Below the pieces are notes generated by a model that was not told the origin of the DNA, did not search any database, and was given only the letters and a program-made list of their open reading frames with translations. A stretch of 64,000 bases of DNA from Halococcus salsus. Lineage in GTDB: Archaea; Halobacteriota; Halobacteria; Halobacteriales; Halococcaceae. This document shows, one piece after another, positions 34,404 through 44,164 of this stretch. Each line of letters begins with the position of its first letter. The first letter of the stretch is position 1. Made by a program: the position numbers and the translations under genes. The stretch lies in assembly GCF_009900715.1 (NCBI RefSeq), contig NZ_JAAAJC010000004.1, forward strand, positions 62,001 through 126,000, read 5' to 3'.

Positions 34404-35177
34404 ATGGCCGTTCGACGGGGGTTCGTCACGCAGGTCGGGATGGGCTACGAGGAGTCGTTCGAGCGCGCCGACGAGTACGGGCTCGACTTCGTGGAGGTGA
34501 TGCTGGACGGCGCGCACGAGCGGACCCGCCTCGACCCGGACGCAGTGCGCGAGTCGGCCGCCGACCACGACCTCGACCTCCTGGTACACCTCCCGTTCGC
34601 GCTCGACATCGCCTCGCCGTTCGAGCACGTTCGCGAGGGCGCGCTCCGGGAGCTCCTCGCGGCGATCGAGACCGCGGTCGACTGTGGAGCCGAGAAGGGC
34701 GTCGTCCACGCGAGCACGTCGGCGTGGTCGGCCGCGTGGGACCCCGAGGACCTCCGGCCCAACCTCTTCGAGACGGTGCGCGAACTCGACGAGTTCGCCC
34801 GGAACCACGACTTCGCGGTCTGTGTGGAGAACATCCCTGGCGACCTCCTGCCCGCCGGCGAGTTCCCCGACCTCTTCGAGGCGACCGAGGCCCGGATGAC
34901 CCTCGACACCGGTCACGCTCGGATGAACGGACTCAGCTCCGAAGAGATGGGCGACCTGCTGGCGACCCACGGCGACCGGATCACCCATATCCACCTCAAC
35001 GACACCCGCAAGCCCGCCGACGAGCACCTCCCGTTCGGGTCGGGCACCATCGACTTCGAGCGCGTCCTCGAACCCCTCTCGGAGGGTTGGGCCGGCACGC
35101 TCTCGCTCGAAGTGTTCACCCGGGAGTGGGACTACATCGAGACCAGCGTCGACCACCTCGACGCGCTGCTCGCCTGA
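34404..35177 (+). CDS. sugar phosphate isomerase/epimerase-like TIM barrel protein
   Basis: A 257-residue AP-endonuclease-2-fold protein: FVEVMLDGAHER, LLVHLPFALDIASP, GVVHASTSAW, CVENIPGDLLPAGEFPDLF, TLDTGHARMNGL, HIHLNDTRKPADEHLPFGSGTIDF and LSLEVFTREW are the barrel strands with the Glu/Asp/His metal ligands of the family. Substrate (sugar phosphate, hydroxypyruvate or an abasic DNA site) cannot be determined. ATG 34404 was chosen over an in-frame GTG three codons upstream. Confidence 0.8.
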   Translation: MAVRRGFVTQVGMGYEESFERADEYGLDFVEVMLDGAHERTRLDPDAVRESAADHDLDLLVHLPFALDIASPFEHVREGALRELLAAIETAVDCGAEKGVVHASTSAWSAAWDPEDLRPNLFETVRELDEFARNHDFAVCVENIPGDLLPAGEFPDLFEATEARMTLDTGHARMNGLSSEEMGDLLATHGDRITHIHLNDTRKPADEHLPFGSGTIDFERVLEPLSEGWAGTLSLEVFTREWDYIETSVDHLDALLA

Positions 35178-36248
35178 TCAGCCCTTCAGGCCGGTGCCGG
35201 TGAGCGGGACGACGATATCGTCGGTTTCGTCGAGGACCCCTCGTTCGCGGTACTCGGCGAGCGCGGCGGTCGCCACCGCGCAGGTCGGTTCGACGTTGAA
35301 ACCCGCGCGGCCGAGCCGGTCGTGTTCGCGTTCGGTGTGTTCGGCGTCGATGGCGATCGCGTCGCCGTCGGTCGTCCCGATCGCCTCGCGGATCTCCTCG
35401 GCTCTCACCGGCTCACGGATGTGGATGCCGTCGGCGAGGTCGTTTCGGTCGTCGGTTCCGTCGGGGTCCGCGATCGGGGCGTAACCCGTCGCCTGCGCGC
35501 CGAGCAATCGCGGAATTTCTCCCGTCCAGCCCGCATCACGGAGCGCGCGAAACCCACGATAGGCCCCGAGGAAGAGGGTGCCGTGGCCGAGCGGGAGCAC
35601 GACCGCGTCGGGGACCTCCCAGTCGCGCTGGGCCGCGACCTCGAAGGCGAACGTCTGTGTGCCGGCGAAGAACGCGGGGTTCCACGAGTGGCTCGCGTAC
35701 CAACCCCCGTTCTCCTCGACCGCGTCGATGGCGGCGTCGGTCACGTCCTCGCGCGAGCCCTCGGTGGGGTGGAGGGTCGCGCCGGCGCGCTCGATGGCCC
35801 GGAGTTTCGCGGGTTTCGCGTCCGCCGGGGTGAATATCTCGGCGGCGAGGCCCGCGCGGGCGGCGTAGGTCGCGATGGCCGTGCCGGCGTTGCCCGAGGA
35901 GTCCTCGACCACGCGTTCGGCACCGACTTCGAGGGCGCGGGAGATCGTGGTGACCGCGCCGCGGTCCTTGAAGCTCCCCGTGGGCGAGACGTATTCGAGT
36001 TTGAACGCGCAGTTCCAGTCGGGCGCGTCGACCAGCGGGGTCCAGCCCTCGCCGAGGCTGGTCCGCTTCTCGACCGGGAGGAATTCCTCAAAGGTCCAGA
36101 GCCCGTCGCGAGTGTCCACGTCGGAGAACGCGGGTGCGGGGCGGTCGGGGAGCGGGCGGTCGGCGAAGTCGAGCGGGTGGCCGCAGGTGCACCGCCAGCG
36201 GTCGGTGTAGGTGGTGCCGCAGGCGGGACACCGGAGGGTTGCGGGCAT
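35178..36248 (-). CDS. thrC: threonine synthase-like PLP enzyme
   Basis: A 356-residue fold-type II PLP enzyme. The N-terminus is a zinc ribbon (CPACGTTYTDRWRCTCG), typical of archaeal threonine synthases. The PLP lysine is in SPTGSFKDRGAV, the phosphate loop is SSGNAGTA, and the SHSWNPAFFAGTQTFAFEV stretch fits the family. It converts O-phosphohomoserine to threonine. The long upstream frame (to 36653) runs through a repeat-rich gap and is not coding. Other members use different substrates, so the exact reaction is likely but not certain. Confidence 0.82.
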   Translation of the reverse strand: MPATLRCPACGTTYTDRWRCTCGHPLDFADRPLPDRPAPAFSDVDTRDGLWTFEEFLPVEKRTSLGEGWTPLVDAPDWNCAFKLEYVSPTGSFKDRGAVTTISRALEVGAERVVEDSSGNAGTAIATYAARAGLAAEIFTPADAKPAKLRAIERAGATLHPTEGSREDVTDAAIDAVEENGGWYASHSWNPAFFAGTQTFAFEVAAQRDWEVPDAVVLPLGHGTLFLGAYRGFRALRDAGWTGEIPRLLGAQATGYAPIADPDGTDDRNDLADGIHIREPVRAEEIREAIGTTDGDAIAIDAEHTEREHDRLGRAGFNVEPTCAVATAALAEYRERGVLDETDDIVVPLTGTGLKG

Positions 36249-36631
36249 GGCGACGTCACGAGACCGGGAGACCAGTAGCTGGCGGTTCGGAGCGGTTGCG
36301 GTGGCGGTGTCGGTGGCGGTGCGGCCGCCCCCGGGCGGTGGCCGTGTGGTCGCGGTCCCTGGTGTCTCGACGAACAAATGTGAGCCAAGGCCCAGGAGAG
36401 CGAAGCTCTCCTGGTGGATGAAGGGCGAGCGCCGTAGGCGCGAGGGCTTCGGCGGCGCTGTGCGGTTGCGGAAAGCGATAGCATCCGCGCGAACGGAGTG
36501 AGCGGGGTTCACCGCGAGTGAGCGGCGCGAGGTTCGACCGGAGGGAGAACCTCGGAAGCGAACGAGCGGCTTCCTCGATCCACATTTCTTGGCGGGGGTT
36601 GAGCGCGAGCGGAGCGAGCGCGATGCCCCCG
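36249..36631. repeat. gene-free repeat-rich stretch between thrC-like and ilvE genes
   Basis: About 380 bp without a credible gene. Contents: a perfect 10-bp-stem hairpin with GAA loop (36391-36413); the second copy of the dispersed element (36408-36465) with core CGCCGTAGGCG; CGAACGGAGTGAG near 36490; GAGGTTC/GAACCTC and GAAGC/GCTTC inverted repeats (~36531-36575); and a large hairpin at 36585-36639 that reaches the ilvE stop codon. Confidence 0.6.
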
Positions 36632-36639
36632 TTAAGAAA
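36585..36639 (-). terminator. large hairpin at the end of ilvE
   Basis: TTTCTT (36585-36590) can pair with AAGAAA (36634-36639) and CGGGGG (36593-36598) with CCCCCG (36626-36631), closing an inner GCGC/GCGC helix. The structure includes the ilvE stop codon (36632-36634). No U-rich run follows on the minus strand, so a stabilising 3' hairpin is as likely as a terminator. Confidence 0.35.
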
Positions 36640-37564
36640 GGTGGGTGAACCACTCGTCGTGGTCGTCGGTGCGGCGCTCGACGAGGTCGAAGAAGGCCGA
36701 CTGGAGGTCCTCGGTGACGGGGCCGCGCTCACCGTCGCCGATGGTGGTGTCGTCGACCGAGCGGATCGGGGTGATCTCGGCGGCGGTGCCGGTGAAGAAG
36801 AGTTCGTCGGCGGTGTAGAGTTCGCCGCGGGAGATCGAGGCCGAGTCGTCGACGTCGTAGCCGCGTTCGCGCGCGAGCGTGACGACCGACCGGCGGGTGA
36901 TCCCGTCGAGGATGCTCTCGGCGAAGCCCGGAGTGTGGATGGTGCCGTCGCGAACCAGGAAGAGGTTCTCGCCGGGGCCCTCGGCGACGTTACCCTCCTT
37001 GTTGAGCACGATGGCCTCGACGTAGCCGTTTCTTCTGGCCTCCTCGCCCGCGAGCATCGAGTTGACGTAGAGGCCAGTGGTCTTGGCGTTGGTCGGAATT
37101 TGGCTAGAGGCGTGTTTGCGCCACGAGGAGACCATCACGTCGACGCCGTTCTCGAGCGCGTCGTCGCCGAGGTAGGTCCCCCATGGCCAGCACGCGATGG
37201 CGGTCTGCGTGGGGCAGTCCTGCGGGCTCACGCCGAGCGTGTTGTAGCCGTAGAAGGCGATCGGTCGGATGTAACACGATTCGAGGTCCTGGCGCTCGAT
37301 GAGTTCGAGGGTCGCCTCGGTGAGTTCCTCGCGCGTGTGGTCGATGTCCATGTCGTACGGCTTCGCGGAGTCGTAGAACCGGTCGAGGTGTTCGTCCCAC
37401 CGGAATATCGCCGGGCCCTCCTCGGTGTCGTAGCAGCGGACGCCCTCGAAGACCCCGGAGCCGTAGTGGAGACCGTGCGTGAGGACGTGGACCTGCGCCT
37501 CGTCCCAGTCGACGAACTCCCCGTCCATCCAGATCGTGTCGACGTCCATCTCGTCGAATCCCAT
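36632..37564 (-). CDS. ilvE: branched-chain amino acid aminotransferase
   Basis: A 310-residue fold-type IV PLP aminotransferase making Val, Leu and Ile from their keto acids. Seen: VHVLTHGLHYGSGVFEGVRCY, the PLP lysine in IPTNAKTTGLYVNSMLA, EAIVLNKEGNVAEGPGENLFLVRDG and ELFFTGTAAEITPI. The ATG at 37564 aligns with the family N-terminus. It lies leftwards and separate from the riboflavin genes by 65 bp. Confidence 0.93.
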   Translation of the reverse strand: MGFDEMDVDTIWMDGEFVDWDEAQVHVLTHGLHYGSGVFEGVRCYDTEEGPAIFRWDEHLDRFYDSAKPYDMDIDHTREELTEATLELIERQDLESCYIRPIAFYGYNTLGVSPQDCPTQTAIACWPWGTYLGDDALENGVDVMVSSWRKHASSQIPTNAKTTGLYVNSMLAGEEARRNGYVEAIVLNKEGNVAEGPGENLFLVRDGTIHTPGFAESILDGITRRSVVTLARERGYDVDDSASISRGELYTADELFFTGTAAEITPIRSVDDTTIGDGERGPVTEDLQSAFFDLVERRTDDHDEWFTHLS

Positions 37565-37629
37565 ACCCGTAGTTGGGGAGGGGGTGGTTATGAGTGTTGA
37601 CGATGTGCCGTGTGACCAGGAGACGGGAG

Positions 37630-38307
37630 TTACGAGCGGTCGAATCGCTCCACGATACGCGCGCCCTCGACGTAGACCAAGCCCTCGTGGTCGGCGTAGG
37701 CACGGGCGTCGGCGGGCGAGAGCGCCCCGCCCGAGTCGTCGAGCATCTCGCAGACGACGACCGCCGGCGGGCGCTCGGCGGCCGCGGCGAGCGCGAGCCC
37801 GAGTTCGGTGTGGCCGCGGCGGTCCGCCAACAAGTCGGGTGCGCCCCGCAGGAGGTGGACGTGGCCGGGCGCGCGAAACTCGGCCGCGAAGTCGAACGTG
37901 TCGGGCGCACTCGCGGCCCGCGAGAGCGCCGTGATGGTCGTCGAACGGTCGTCGTCGGTGATCCCGGTGTAGGTGTCGCGGTGGTTCACCGTGAGCGAGA
38001 ACGATGACCGGTCGCCGTAGCTCAGGGTCTCGCCGCTGGCGACCGGATGGTCGATGACCTCGCGGGCGAACGGGAGGTCGAACGCGTGGGCGACCGCGTC
38101 GGAGACCGCGACGCAGACCAGGCCGCCGGCGTCGTTGCGGAGGCGGGCGACGGCCGCGGGTGTCACGGCCCCTGCGGGGTAGATCAGGTCGGTCTCGCCC
38201 TCGCGGTCGGCGGCGTCGTGGACCAACACCGGATCGCCCGCCCGGAACGCCTCGATGGCGCGCTCGACGGGGTCGGCGTGGTCGGCGGCTCGTTCTGTTC
38301 GCGACAT
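37630..38307 (-). CDS. ribB: 3,4-dihydroxy-2-butanone-4-phosphate synthase
   Basis: A 225-residue RibB making the four-carbon riboflavin precursor from ribulose 5-phosphate. Active-site motifs: HDAADREGETDLIYPA, NDAGGLVCVA, HRDTYTGITDDDRSTTI, RAPGHVHLLRG and GHTELGLALA. The ATG at 38307 overlaps the rbkR TGA by one base (TGATG); a GTG one codon upstream is also possible. The coupling to rbkR means riboflavin regulator and enzyme are made together. Confidence 0.92.
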   Translation of the reverse strand: MSRTERAADHADPVERAIEAFRAGDPVLVHDAADREGETDLIYPAGAVTPAAVARLRNDAGGLVCVAVSDAVAHAFDLPFAREVIDHPVASGETLSYGDRSSFSLTVNHRDTYTGITDDDRSTTITALSRAASAPDTFDFAAEFRAPGHVHLLRGAPDLLADRRGHTELGLALAAAAERPPAVVVCEMLDDSGGALSPADARAYADHEGLVYVEGARIVERFDRS

Positions 38308-39011
38308 CACGACTCGGCCTCGATCCGAACCGTGACCAGGTCACCGTCGTCGAGGTCGAGTTCCTCGCGGAGCTTCGTCGGCGCGATGAGTTCGAGCTGG
38401 TCCTCGTCGTGGTGGGTGCGCTCGGGCGCGATGACGTGGGCGGGCTCGTACTCCCGGCCGTCGGCCTCGACGGTGGCGGGATAGCAGAAGGCGGGACCGT
38501 AGGTCCGGTCGTCGTCCTCCCAGCCCTCGATCTCGACCGGATCGACCGAGTCGAGGCCGGTGCGCTCGCGGGTGCTGTCCGACACCAGCGAGACGTTGAG
38601 GGTGCCGAGGAAGGGCTCGTAGCCGAGCCGTGGTTCGAACTGCTCCATGTAGCCCGGGAGGGAGATGTAGTGGCGGCCCTCGCCCATCCCGCTGGTGACC
38701 TCGCCGTCGAGTTCGATCGTGGTCTCGCGTTCGAAGATCCGGCGGTAGGCGGCGTACTCCTCGTGGAGCGCGCGTTCGCCGGCGTCCGTGACCGCGACCC
38801 ACTGGCCGTCCGAGACGGTCTCGCGGTCGAGGAGACCGAGGTCGTCGAGGCGCTGGAGCCGGCGCGAGGCGGTCTGGTTCGAGGCGTCGAGGTCGGCCGC
38901 GAGGTTCGCACACGAGACCTTGATCTCGCCGTCGAGCCCGCCACGGAGGGCGAGCCGTTTGAGGGTGGCGAGCTCGTCGTTTCCGACCGCCGCCTCGGTT
39001 GCCGTCGACAT
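38307..39011 (-). CDS. rbkR: RbkR: riboflavin regulator fused to CTP-dependent riboflavin kinase
   Basis: A 234-residue two-domain protein. Residues ~10-95 are a winged HTH ([33 protein letters not shown]). Residues ~98-234 are the archaeal CTP-dependent riboflavin kinase domain ([53 protein letters not shown]). RbkR is known to make FMN and to control riboflavin genes in archaea. ATG 39011 was chosen; the upstream extension to 39188 overlaps the divergent argS start. Confidence 0.9.
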   Translation of the reverse strand: MSTATEAAVGNDELATLKRLALRGGLDGEIKVSCANLAADLDASNQTASRRLQRLDDLGLLDRETVSDGQWVAVTDAGERALHEEYAAYRRIFERETTIELDGEVTSGMGEGRHYISLPGYMEQFEPRLGYEPFLGTLNVSLVSDSTRERTGLDSVDPVEIEGWEDDDRTYGPAFCYPATVEADGREYEPAHVIAPERTHHDEDQLELIAPTKLREELDLDDGDLVTVRIEAES

Positions 39012-39159
39012 GGTTCGACGGAGGGGGTCGCCCCGGATAAGCGTGCCGAACACGTGATCCGTCCCATCGGCGTGACGGTCCGGATGCGGTCCGGTATCGC
39101 AGTACGCCGACGGCCCCGAACCCAACACGCATTTAGCGACGGCCGGGAAACCCGATTTC

Positions 39160-40908
39160 ATGTTCCTCTCGCTCCGAACGGAGGTCACGGAGGCGCTGTC
39201 GAGCGCGCTCGCGACGCTCGATGTGCCTTCGGCCGACCTCGGTATCGAGGAGCCACCCGAGAACGTGGACGCAGTGTTGGCGTCGAGCGCGGCCTTCCGG
39301 CTCGCCCCCGACCTCGAAGCGCCACCACCGCAGATCGCGAGCCGACTCGCCGCGGCGATAGACCCGGACGCCTACGAGTACATCAGTGAGGCGTCGGCCG
39401 CCGGGCCGTACGTCAACTTCCACCCCAGTAACGCCTACTACGAGGACACCCTCCGAGCGGCGAACGACGACGAGTTCGGCCGGCTCGACTCGACCGGCGA
39501 GCGCGTCGTGGTCGAACACACCAGCGCGAACCCAACTGGTCCTGTGCACGTCGGCCGGGCGCGCAACCCGATCATCGGCGACGCGCTCGCGAACGTGCTG
39601 GACTTCGCCGGCAACGACGTCGGCCGCCACTACTACGTCAACGACGCGGGCCGACAGATGGCGGTGTTCACGTGGGCCTACGAGAGCTTCGACGAGTCCG
39701 ACCTCCCCGACCCCGAACGCGACAAAGCCGATTACGACCTCGTGCGCTACTACCGGAAGGGCAACGAACTGCTGGAGGAGGGCGACGAGGCCGAAGTGGA
39801 GGCCGCCGAGACGGAGATCCAGTCGATCCTCCAGGGACTGGAGGAGGACGACGAGGCGACCTACGAGCGCGTCGAGCGGGTCGTCGACACCGTGCTCGCC
39901 GGAATGAGCGAGACGCTCTCGCGGCTCCCCGCCGAGTTCGACGAGTTCGTGAAGGAGACGCGGTTCATGCGTGACGGGAGCACCGACGAGGTCGCCGAGC
40001 GCCTCCGCGAGATGGACGAATCCGTGCTGGAAGAGGGCGCGTGGCAGCTCGACCTCTCGGCGTTCGGTTTCGAGAAGAAACTCGTCTTCCTCCGGTCGGA
40101 CGGGACCAGTCTCTACACGACCCGTGACCTGGCTCACCACGAGTGGAAGCTCGCGAACTACGACCGCGCCGTGACCGTCGTCGGCGAGGACCACAAGCTC
40201 CAGGCCGACCAGCTCGACCACGCGCTCGATATGCTCGGGAACGACACGAGTCGTTTGAAACACCTGCTCTACTCCTACGTCAACCTCCCCGAGGGGAAGA
40301 TGAGCACCCGTGCGGGCACCGGTATCGACCTCGACGACCTGCTCGACGAGGCCGTCGCGCGGGCACGCGAGGAGGTCGAGAGCCGCCTCGACGACCGGAT
40401 CCGCGACGACGACCTCTCGGCGGACGACGTCGAGCGGATCGCCCGCCAGGTCGGGATCGGCGCGGTGCGCTACGACATCGTCTCGAAACAGCCGGCGAAA
40501 GCCATCACGTTCGAGTGGGAGCAGGCGCTGAACTTCGAGGCCCAGAGCGCGCCCTACGTCCAGTACGTCCACGCGCGGACCTGTGGGATTTTGGATGAAG
40601 CCGATGAGGTCCCGCCGAACGACCTCGACGCGAGCGCGCTCTCGACGCCCGAGGAGCGCGCGCTACTCCGCGTCGTCGCGCGATTCCCGGCGGTGGTCGA
40701 ACGGGCCGCCGACGAACTCGCCCCCCACGTCGTCGCGACCTACACCCGCGAGTTCGCGGAGACGTTCAACGCCTTCTACCGCGAGTGTCCGGTGCTGTCG
40801 GCGGAGGGCGAGGTCCGCGAGGCGCGGCTAGCGCTCGTGGCTGCCTCGCGGCACACGATGGCGAACGCCCTCTCGCTGCTCGGGGTCGCCGCGCCGGAAT
40901 CGATGTGA
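39160..40908 (+). CDS. argS: arginyl-tRNA synthetase
   Basis: A 582-residue class I enzyme. The HIGH motif reads [18 protein letters not shown] (around residues 126-143), the KMSKS equivalent is [18 protein letters not shown], and the C-terminal anticodon-binding helices include [16 protein letters not shown] and [21 protein letters not shown]. The N-terminal Add1-like domain (1-~100) is present. Divergent from rbkR and convergent with the minD-like gene, with a 2-bp gap. Confidence 0.95.
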   Translation: MFLSLRTEVTEALSSALATLDVPSADLGIEEPPENVDAVLASSAAFRLAPDLEAPPPQIASRLAAAIDPDAYEYISEASAAGPYVNFHPSNAYYEDTLRAANDDEFGRLDSTGERVVVEHTSANPTGPVHVGRARNPIIGDALANVLDFAGNDVGRHYYVNDAGRQMAVFTWAYESFDESDLPDPERDKADYDLVRYYRKGNELLEEGDEAEVEAAETEIQSILQGLEEDDEATYERVERVVDTVLAGMSETLSRLPAEFDEFVKETRFMRDGSTDEVAERLREMDESVLEEGAWQLDLSAFGFEKKLVFLRSDGTSLYTTRDLAHHEWKLANYDRAVTVVGEDHKLQADQLDHALDMLGNDTSRLKHLLYSYVNLPEGKMSTRAGTGIDLDDLLDEAVARAREEVESRLDDRIRDDDLSADDVERIARQVGIGAVRYDIVSKQPAKAITFEWEQALNFEAQSAPYVQYVHARTCGILDEADEVPPNDLDASALSTPEERALLRVVARFPAVVERAADELAPHVVATYTREFAETFNAFYRECPVLSAEGEVREARLALVAASRHTMANALSLLGVAAPESM

Positions 40909-40910
40909 AA

Positions 40911-41756
40911 CTACCCGTTCCGATCCCGGTCGAGCGCACCCGAGATCCGACCGACCACCCGCGAGACGCCGGATTCCGACGTTTCGGACGCCGCGGCGAT
41001 CGAACTGTCGGCGAAGGCCGTCTCCCGACTCGGTTCGTCGCGGTCGACGAGCGCCGACGCGAGGCGACGGTAGGCCTCGGCGGCGTAGCCCTCGGGAGCC
41101 GTCCGAACCAGCGGCTCGGTTCCCACGTCAGCTGATTCGGGGACCACCGCGAGCATCTCGGTTCCCAGCCGTCGAGCCACCCCGGAGACGTCGGTCTCGT
41201 CGGTCGCCCGAGTGAGCACCGACCCGACGACCATCCCGCCCGCCCGTTCGGCGAAGCCCGCGGTCTTTCGCGCGTCCGCGACCGCCACCGGATCCGGGGT
41301 GGTCACGAGCACCACACCGTCCGCAACGCCGAACGGCACCGCGTTCTCGTGGGTCAGGCCCGCACCGGTGTCACAGACCACGAAGTCGGCGGCCGCGGCG
41401 AGCGACTCGACGACCCGCCGGAGCTCGCCGGGGTCGGCGGCGGCGAACGAATCGAGCGAACGCGACCCCGGTACTACCACGAACGACGGCCCCTCCGCCG
41501 GCGGCGAACGCTGCGGCCCGTTCTCGTCCACCCACACCAGCGCGTCGCCGAGGGCCACCTCGTTCGCGAGCACGTCGTGGACCGTCGGACCGTCGTCGAT
41601 ACCCACGAGACCACCGAGGTTCGCCATCGCGAGGTCGGCGTCGAGGACGACGGTGTCGTAGCTGGCGTCGTGGAGCGCCGCGCCGAGGTTGACCGCCGAC
41701 GTGGTCTTGCCCACGCCACCCTTCCCGCTCGCCAGCGCGTAGACGCGTCCCGCCAT
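40911..41756 (-). CDS. minD: MinD/ParA-family P-loop ATPase
   Basis: A 281-residue deviant-Walker ATPase: YALASGKGGVGKTTSAVNLGAAL (residues ~5-27) with the signature Lys, LDADLAMANLGGLVG, and FVVCDTGAGLTHENAVPF. Family members place cell-division, motility or chromosome machinery. The C-terminal ~45 residues (Ser/Glu-rich then SRVVGRISGALDRDRNG) could include a short amphipathic helix of MinD type. Haloarchaea carry several paralogues, so which MinD this is cannot be told. Confidence 0.82.
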   Translation of the reverse strand: MAGRVYALASGKGGVGKTTSAVNLGAALHDASYDTVVLDADLAMANLGGLVGIDDGPTVHDVLANEVALGDALVWVDENGPQRSPPAEGPSFVVVPGSRSLDSFAAADPGELRRVVESLAAAADFVVCDTGAGLTHENAVPFGVADGVVLVTTPDPVAVADARKTAGFAERAGGMVVGSVLTRATDETDVSGVARRLGTEMLAVVPESADVGTEPLVRTAPEGYAAEAYRRLASALVDRDEPSRETAFADSSIAAASETSESGVSRVVGRISGALDRDRNG

Positions 41757-41858
41757 GCGCCGAACTATCGAACACGAGGGATATAAACCTGACCGGGGGC
41801 GAACCGCGCGTTCGGGCGGTCAAAGGGTACTTACCACCGAAGGCGGTAGGATCCCCCA

Positions 41859-43106
41859 ATGAGCACCCAGCAAGCAGAACAATCCGACCGGAAAAAGTAC
41901 GAGTTCCGGCGGCTGATCGAGGACCTCAAGCAGTACGAGGGATCAGGAACGCAGCTCGTCAGTCTCTATATCACGCCCGACGAGAAGATCTCCGACAACG
42001 TCGCCCACGTCAACGAGGAGTACTCCGAAGCCTCGAACATCAAATCCAAACAGACCAGAACCAACGTCCAGGACGCGCTGAAGTCGATCCGCGACCGGCT
42101 CCGCTACTACGACACCTTCCCACCCGAGAACGGACTGGTGCTGTTCAGCGGGGCGATCGACACCGGCGGCGGGCAGACGAAGATGATCACGAGAGCCCTC
42201 GAGAACCCGCCCCAGCCGATACAATCCTCGCTCTATCGGTGCTCCTCCGAGTTCGTCACCGAACCCCTCGAAGCGATGCTCGCCGATCAAGGACTGTTCG
42301 GACTCATCGTGCTCGACCGGCGCGAGGCCAACGTCGGCTGGCTCCGTGGCAAGCGGGTCGAACCCGTGAGTTCGGCGTCCTCGCTCGTCCCCGGCAAACA
42401 GCGAAAGGGTGGCCAGTCGGCCCAACGGTTCGCCCGCCTCCGGCTCGAAGCGATCGACAACTTCTATCAGAAGGTCGCGGGGATGGCGAACGACCTGATG
42501 GTGCCCGAACGCCACGACATCGACGGCGTGCTCGTGGGTGGCCCCTCACCGACCAAGGACGAGTTCCTCGACGGTGACTACCTCCACCACGAACTCCAGG
42601 ACAAGGTCCTCGGGAAATATGATGTGTCCTACACCGACGAGTCCGGCCTCTCGGACCTCGTGGACGCCGCGAGCGAGACCCTCGCGGGCCAGGAGGTCAT
42701 CGAGGACAAGAACCAGATGGAGGAGTTCTTCGGCGAACTCCACGGGGGCAACCTCGCGACCTACGGCTTCGGCGCGACCCGCGAGAACCTGATCCTGGGG
42801 TCGGTCGACCGGCTCCTGATCTCCGAGGACCTCCGTCAAGACGTCGTGGCCTACGAGTGTCCGAACGGCCACGAGGAGTTCGAACTCGTCGGGCCGCGGG
42901 CCGAGACGCCGGTCCACACCTGCGAGGAGTGTGGCACGGAGGTCGAGGAGGGCGACCGCGAGGACGCCATCGACCACCTCATCGACATCGCGGACAAGCG
43001 CGGCACCGAAACCAAGTTCATCTCCTCGGACTTCGAGAAGGGCGAACAGCTGCTCGACGCGTTCGGCGGGATCGCGGGCATCCTGCGGTACTCGACGGGC
43101 GTCTAA
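41859..43106 (+). CDS. prf1: peptide chain release factor aRF1
   Basis: A 415-residue archaeal release factor recognising all three stop codons. The stop-recognition NIKS motif is in SEASNIKSKQTRTN (residue ~62), the peptidyl hydrolysis GGQ is in RKGGQSAQRFARLR (~187), and the C-terminal domain contains a CEECGTEVEEGD mini-zinc pair. The ATG at 41859 follows GGCGGTAGGA, with a weak TATA-like TACTTACC about 30 bp upstream. Confidence 0.95.
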   Translation: MSTQQAEQSDRKKYEFRRLIEDLKQYEGSGTQLVSLYITPDEKISDNVAHVNEEYSEASNIKSKQTRTNVQDALKSIRDRLRYYDTFPPENGLVLFSGAIDTGGGQTKMITRALENPPQPIQSSLYRCSSEFVTEPLEAMLADQGLFGLIVLDRREANVGWLRGKRVEPVSSASSLVPGKQRKGGQSAQRFARLRLEAIDNFYQKVAGMANDLMVPERHDIDGVLVGGPSPTKDEFLDGDYLHHELQDKVLGKYDVSYTDESGLSDLVDAASETLAGQEVIEDKNQMEEFFGELHGGNLATYGFGATRENLILGSVDRLLISEDLRQDVVAYECPNGHEEFELVGPRAETPVHTCEECGTEVEEGDREDAIDHLIDIADKRGTETKFISSDFEKGEQLLDAFGGIAGILRYSTGV

Positions 43107-43181
43107 AGCGAGCGGTCGCCGGAGGGCGGTGGGGTTTGAGCAAACTATTTATTCCGTCGCGCGGAGGAAAATACAGCGACC

Positions 43182-44162
43182 ATGGTTTCGCCCGGAACAC
43201 TCACAGCCCTCACGGCGCTCGCGGACGGGTCGACGGCGGAGTACGAGCCGTCGATCGATACCGATACCGGCGATGTCGGCTACCCGGCGGCCGAACGCCA
43301 CCTCAACGACGACGACCCCGGGGCCTACCAGGTACTCGAATCGTTGGCCCAACGCGAGATCCTGGAGAAGACGTTCGTCGAGAAGGTCTACGTCTGCCCG
43401 AGCTGCGACGCGGAGGGGATGCAGTACACCACGGCCTGTGGCGGCTGTGGCTCGGCCTACACCGTCGAGACCGAACTGTTCGAACACCTCGCGTGCGGAC
43501 ACATCGCCCCGCGCGAGGAGTTCGAGGTCGGCGTCGAGGAGTACGTCTGTCCCGGCTGCGAGGCGGAGCTCGAGACGCTCGACGAGGTCGAGCGCGGGAC
43601 GCGCCACGTCTGTCAAGACTGCGGGTCGTACTTCGAGACCCCCGAACACGCACTCCGGTGTCGGGAGTGTAGCGAGGTCTTCGCCCCCGAGGACACCATC
43701 GAGCGAGTGCTCTGTCGGTACAGCCTCACCGACGGCGGTCGACAGTGGGTCGACGCCCAGCTCGCCGCCCGCGAGTCGGTCGTCGAGATGCTCGAAGAGC
43801 GTGGGTTCGAGGCCGAGGCCGACACGACCGTCCACACCGACGCCGGCGACCAGCCCGTCCACGTCTACGCCGAGGACATCCTGCTCGACAGCCGGATCGT
43901 GGCGTCGATCCACGAACGCCCCGTGGAGGCGGACGCGCTCCACCTCCGCGACGTCGCGACGGCGGTCGACGCCCGTCCCTTCCTGATCACCACGCTAGGG
44001 TCGATCGGGGCCGGCGTCGAACGGGTGGCCGAATCGGCGGACATGCGGATCCTGAGCGCCGAGACCGACGGCGGGCTCCGGAACGACTACCAGGTGACCG
44101 AGAACGCACGGCCCTCCCAATCGCTGATGCAACGGATCGCCTCGGCGGTCAGACAGCCGTAG
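43182..44162 (+). CDS. multi-zinc-finger protein with TackOD1-like domain
   Basis: A 326-residue protein. Residues ~65-165 hold six or seven C-x-x-C pairs (CPSCDAEG, CGGCGS, CPGCEAE, CQDCGS, CRECSE) and a conserved His pair (EHLACGH), an array of zinc ribbons of the TackOD1 type (thaumarchaeal output domain). The C-terminal ~190-326 part is alpha/beta (VHVYAEDILLDSRIVASIHERPVEADALHLRDVATAV) with a LITTLGSIGAGVERV segment. A signalling or DNA/RNA-binding role is possible; the substrate is unknown. TATA-like ACTATTTATTCC lies about 33 bp before the ATG. Confidence 0.6.
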   Translation: MVSPGTLTALTALADGSTAEYEPSIDTDTGDVGYPAAERHLNDDDPGAYQVLESLAQREILEKTFVEKVYVCPSCDAEGMQYTTACGGCGSAYTVETELFEHLACGHIAPREEFEVGVEEYVCPGCEAELETLDEVERGTRHVCQDCGSYFETPEHALRCRECSEVFAPEDTIERVLCRYSLTDGGRQWVDAQLAARESVVEMLEERGFEAEADTTVHTDAGDQPVHVYAEDILLDSRIVASIHERPVEADALHLRDVATAVDARPFLITTLGSIGAGVERVAESADMRILSAETDGGLRNDYQVTENARPSQSLMQRIASAVRQP

Positions 44163-44164
44163 CC

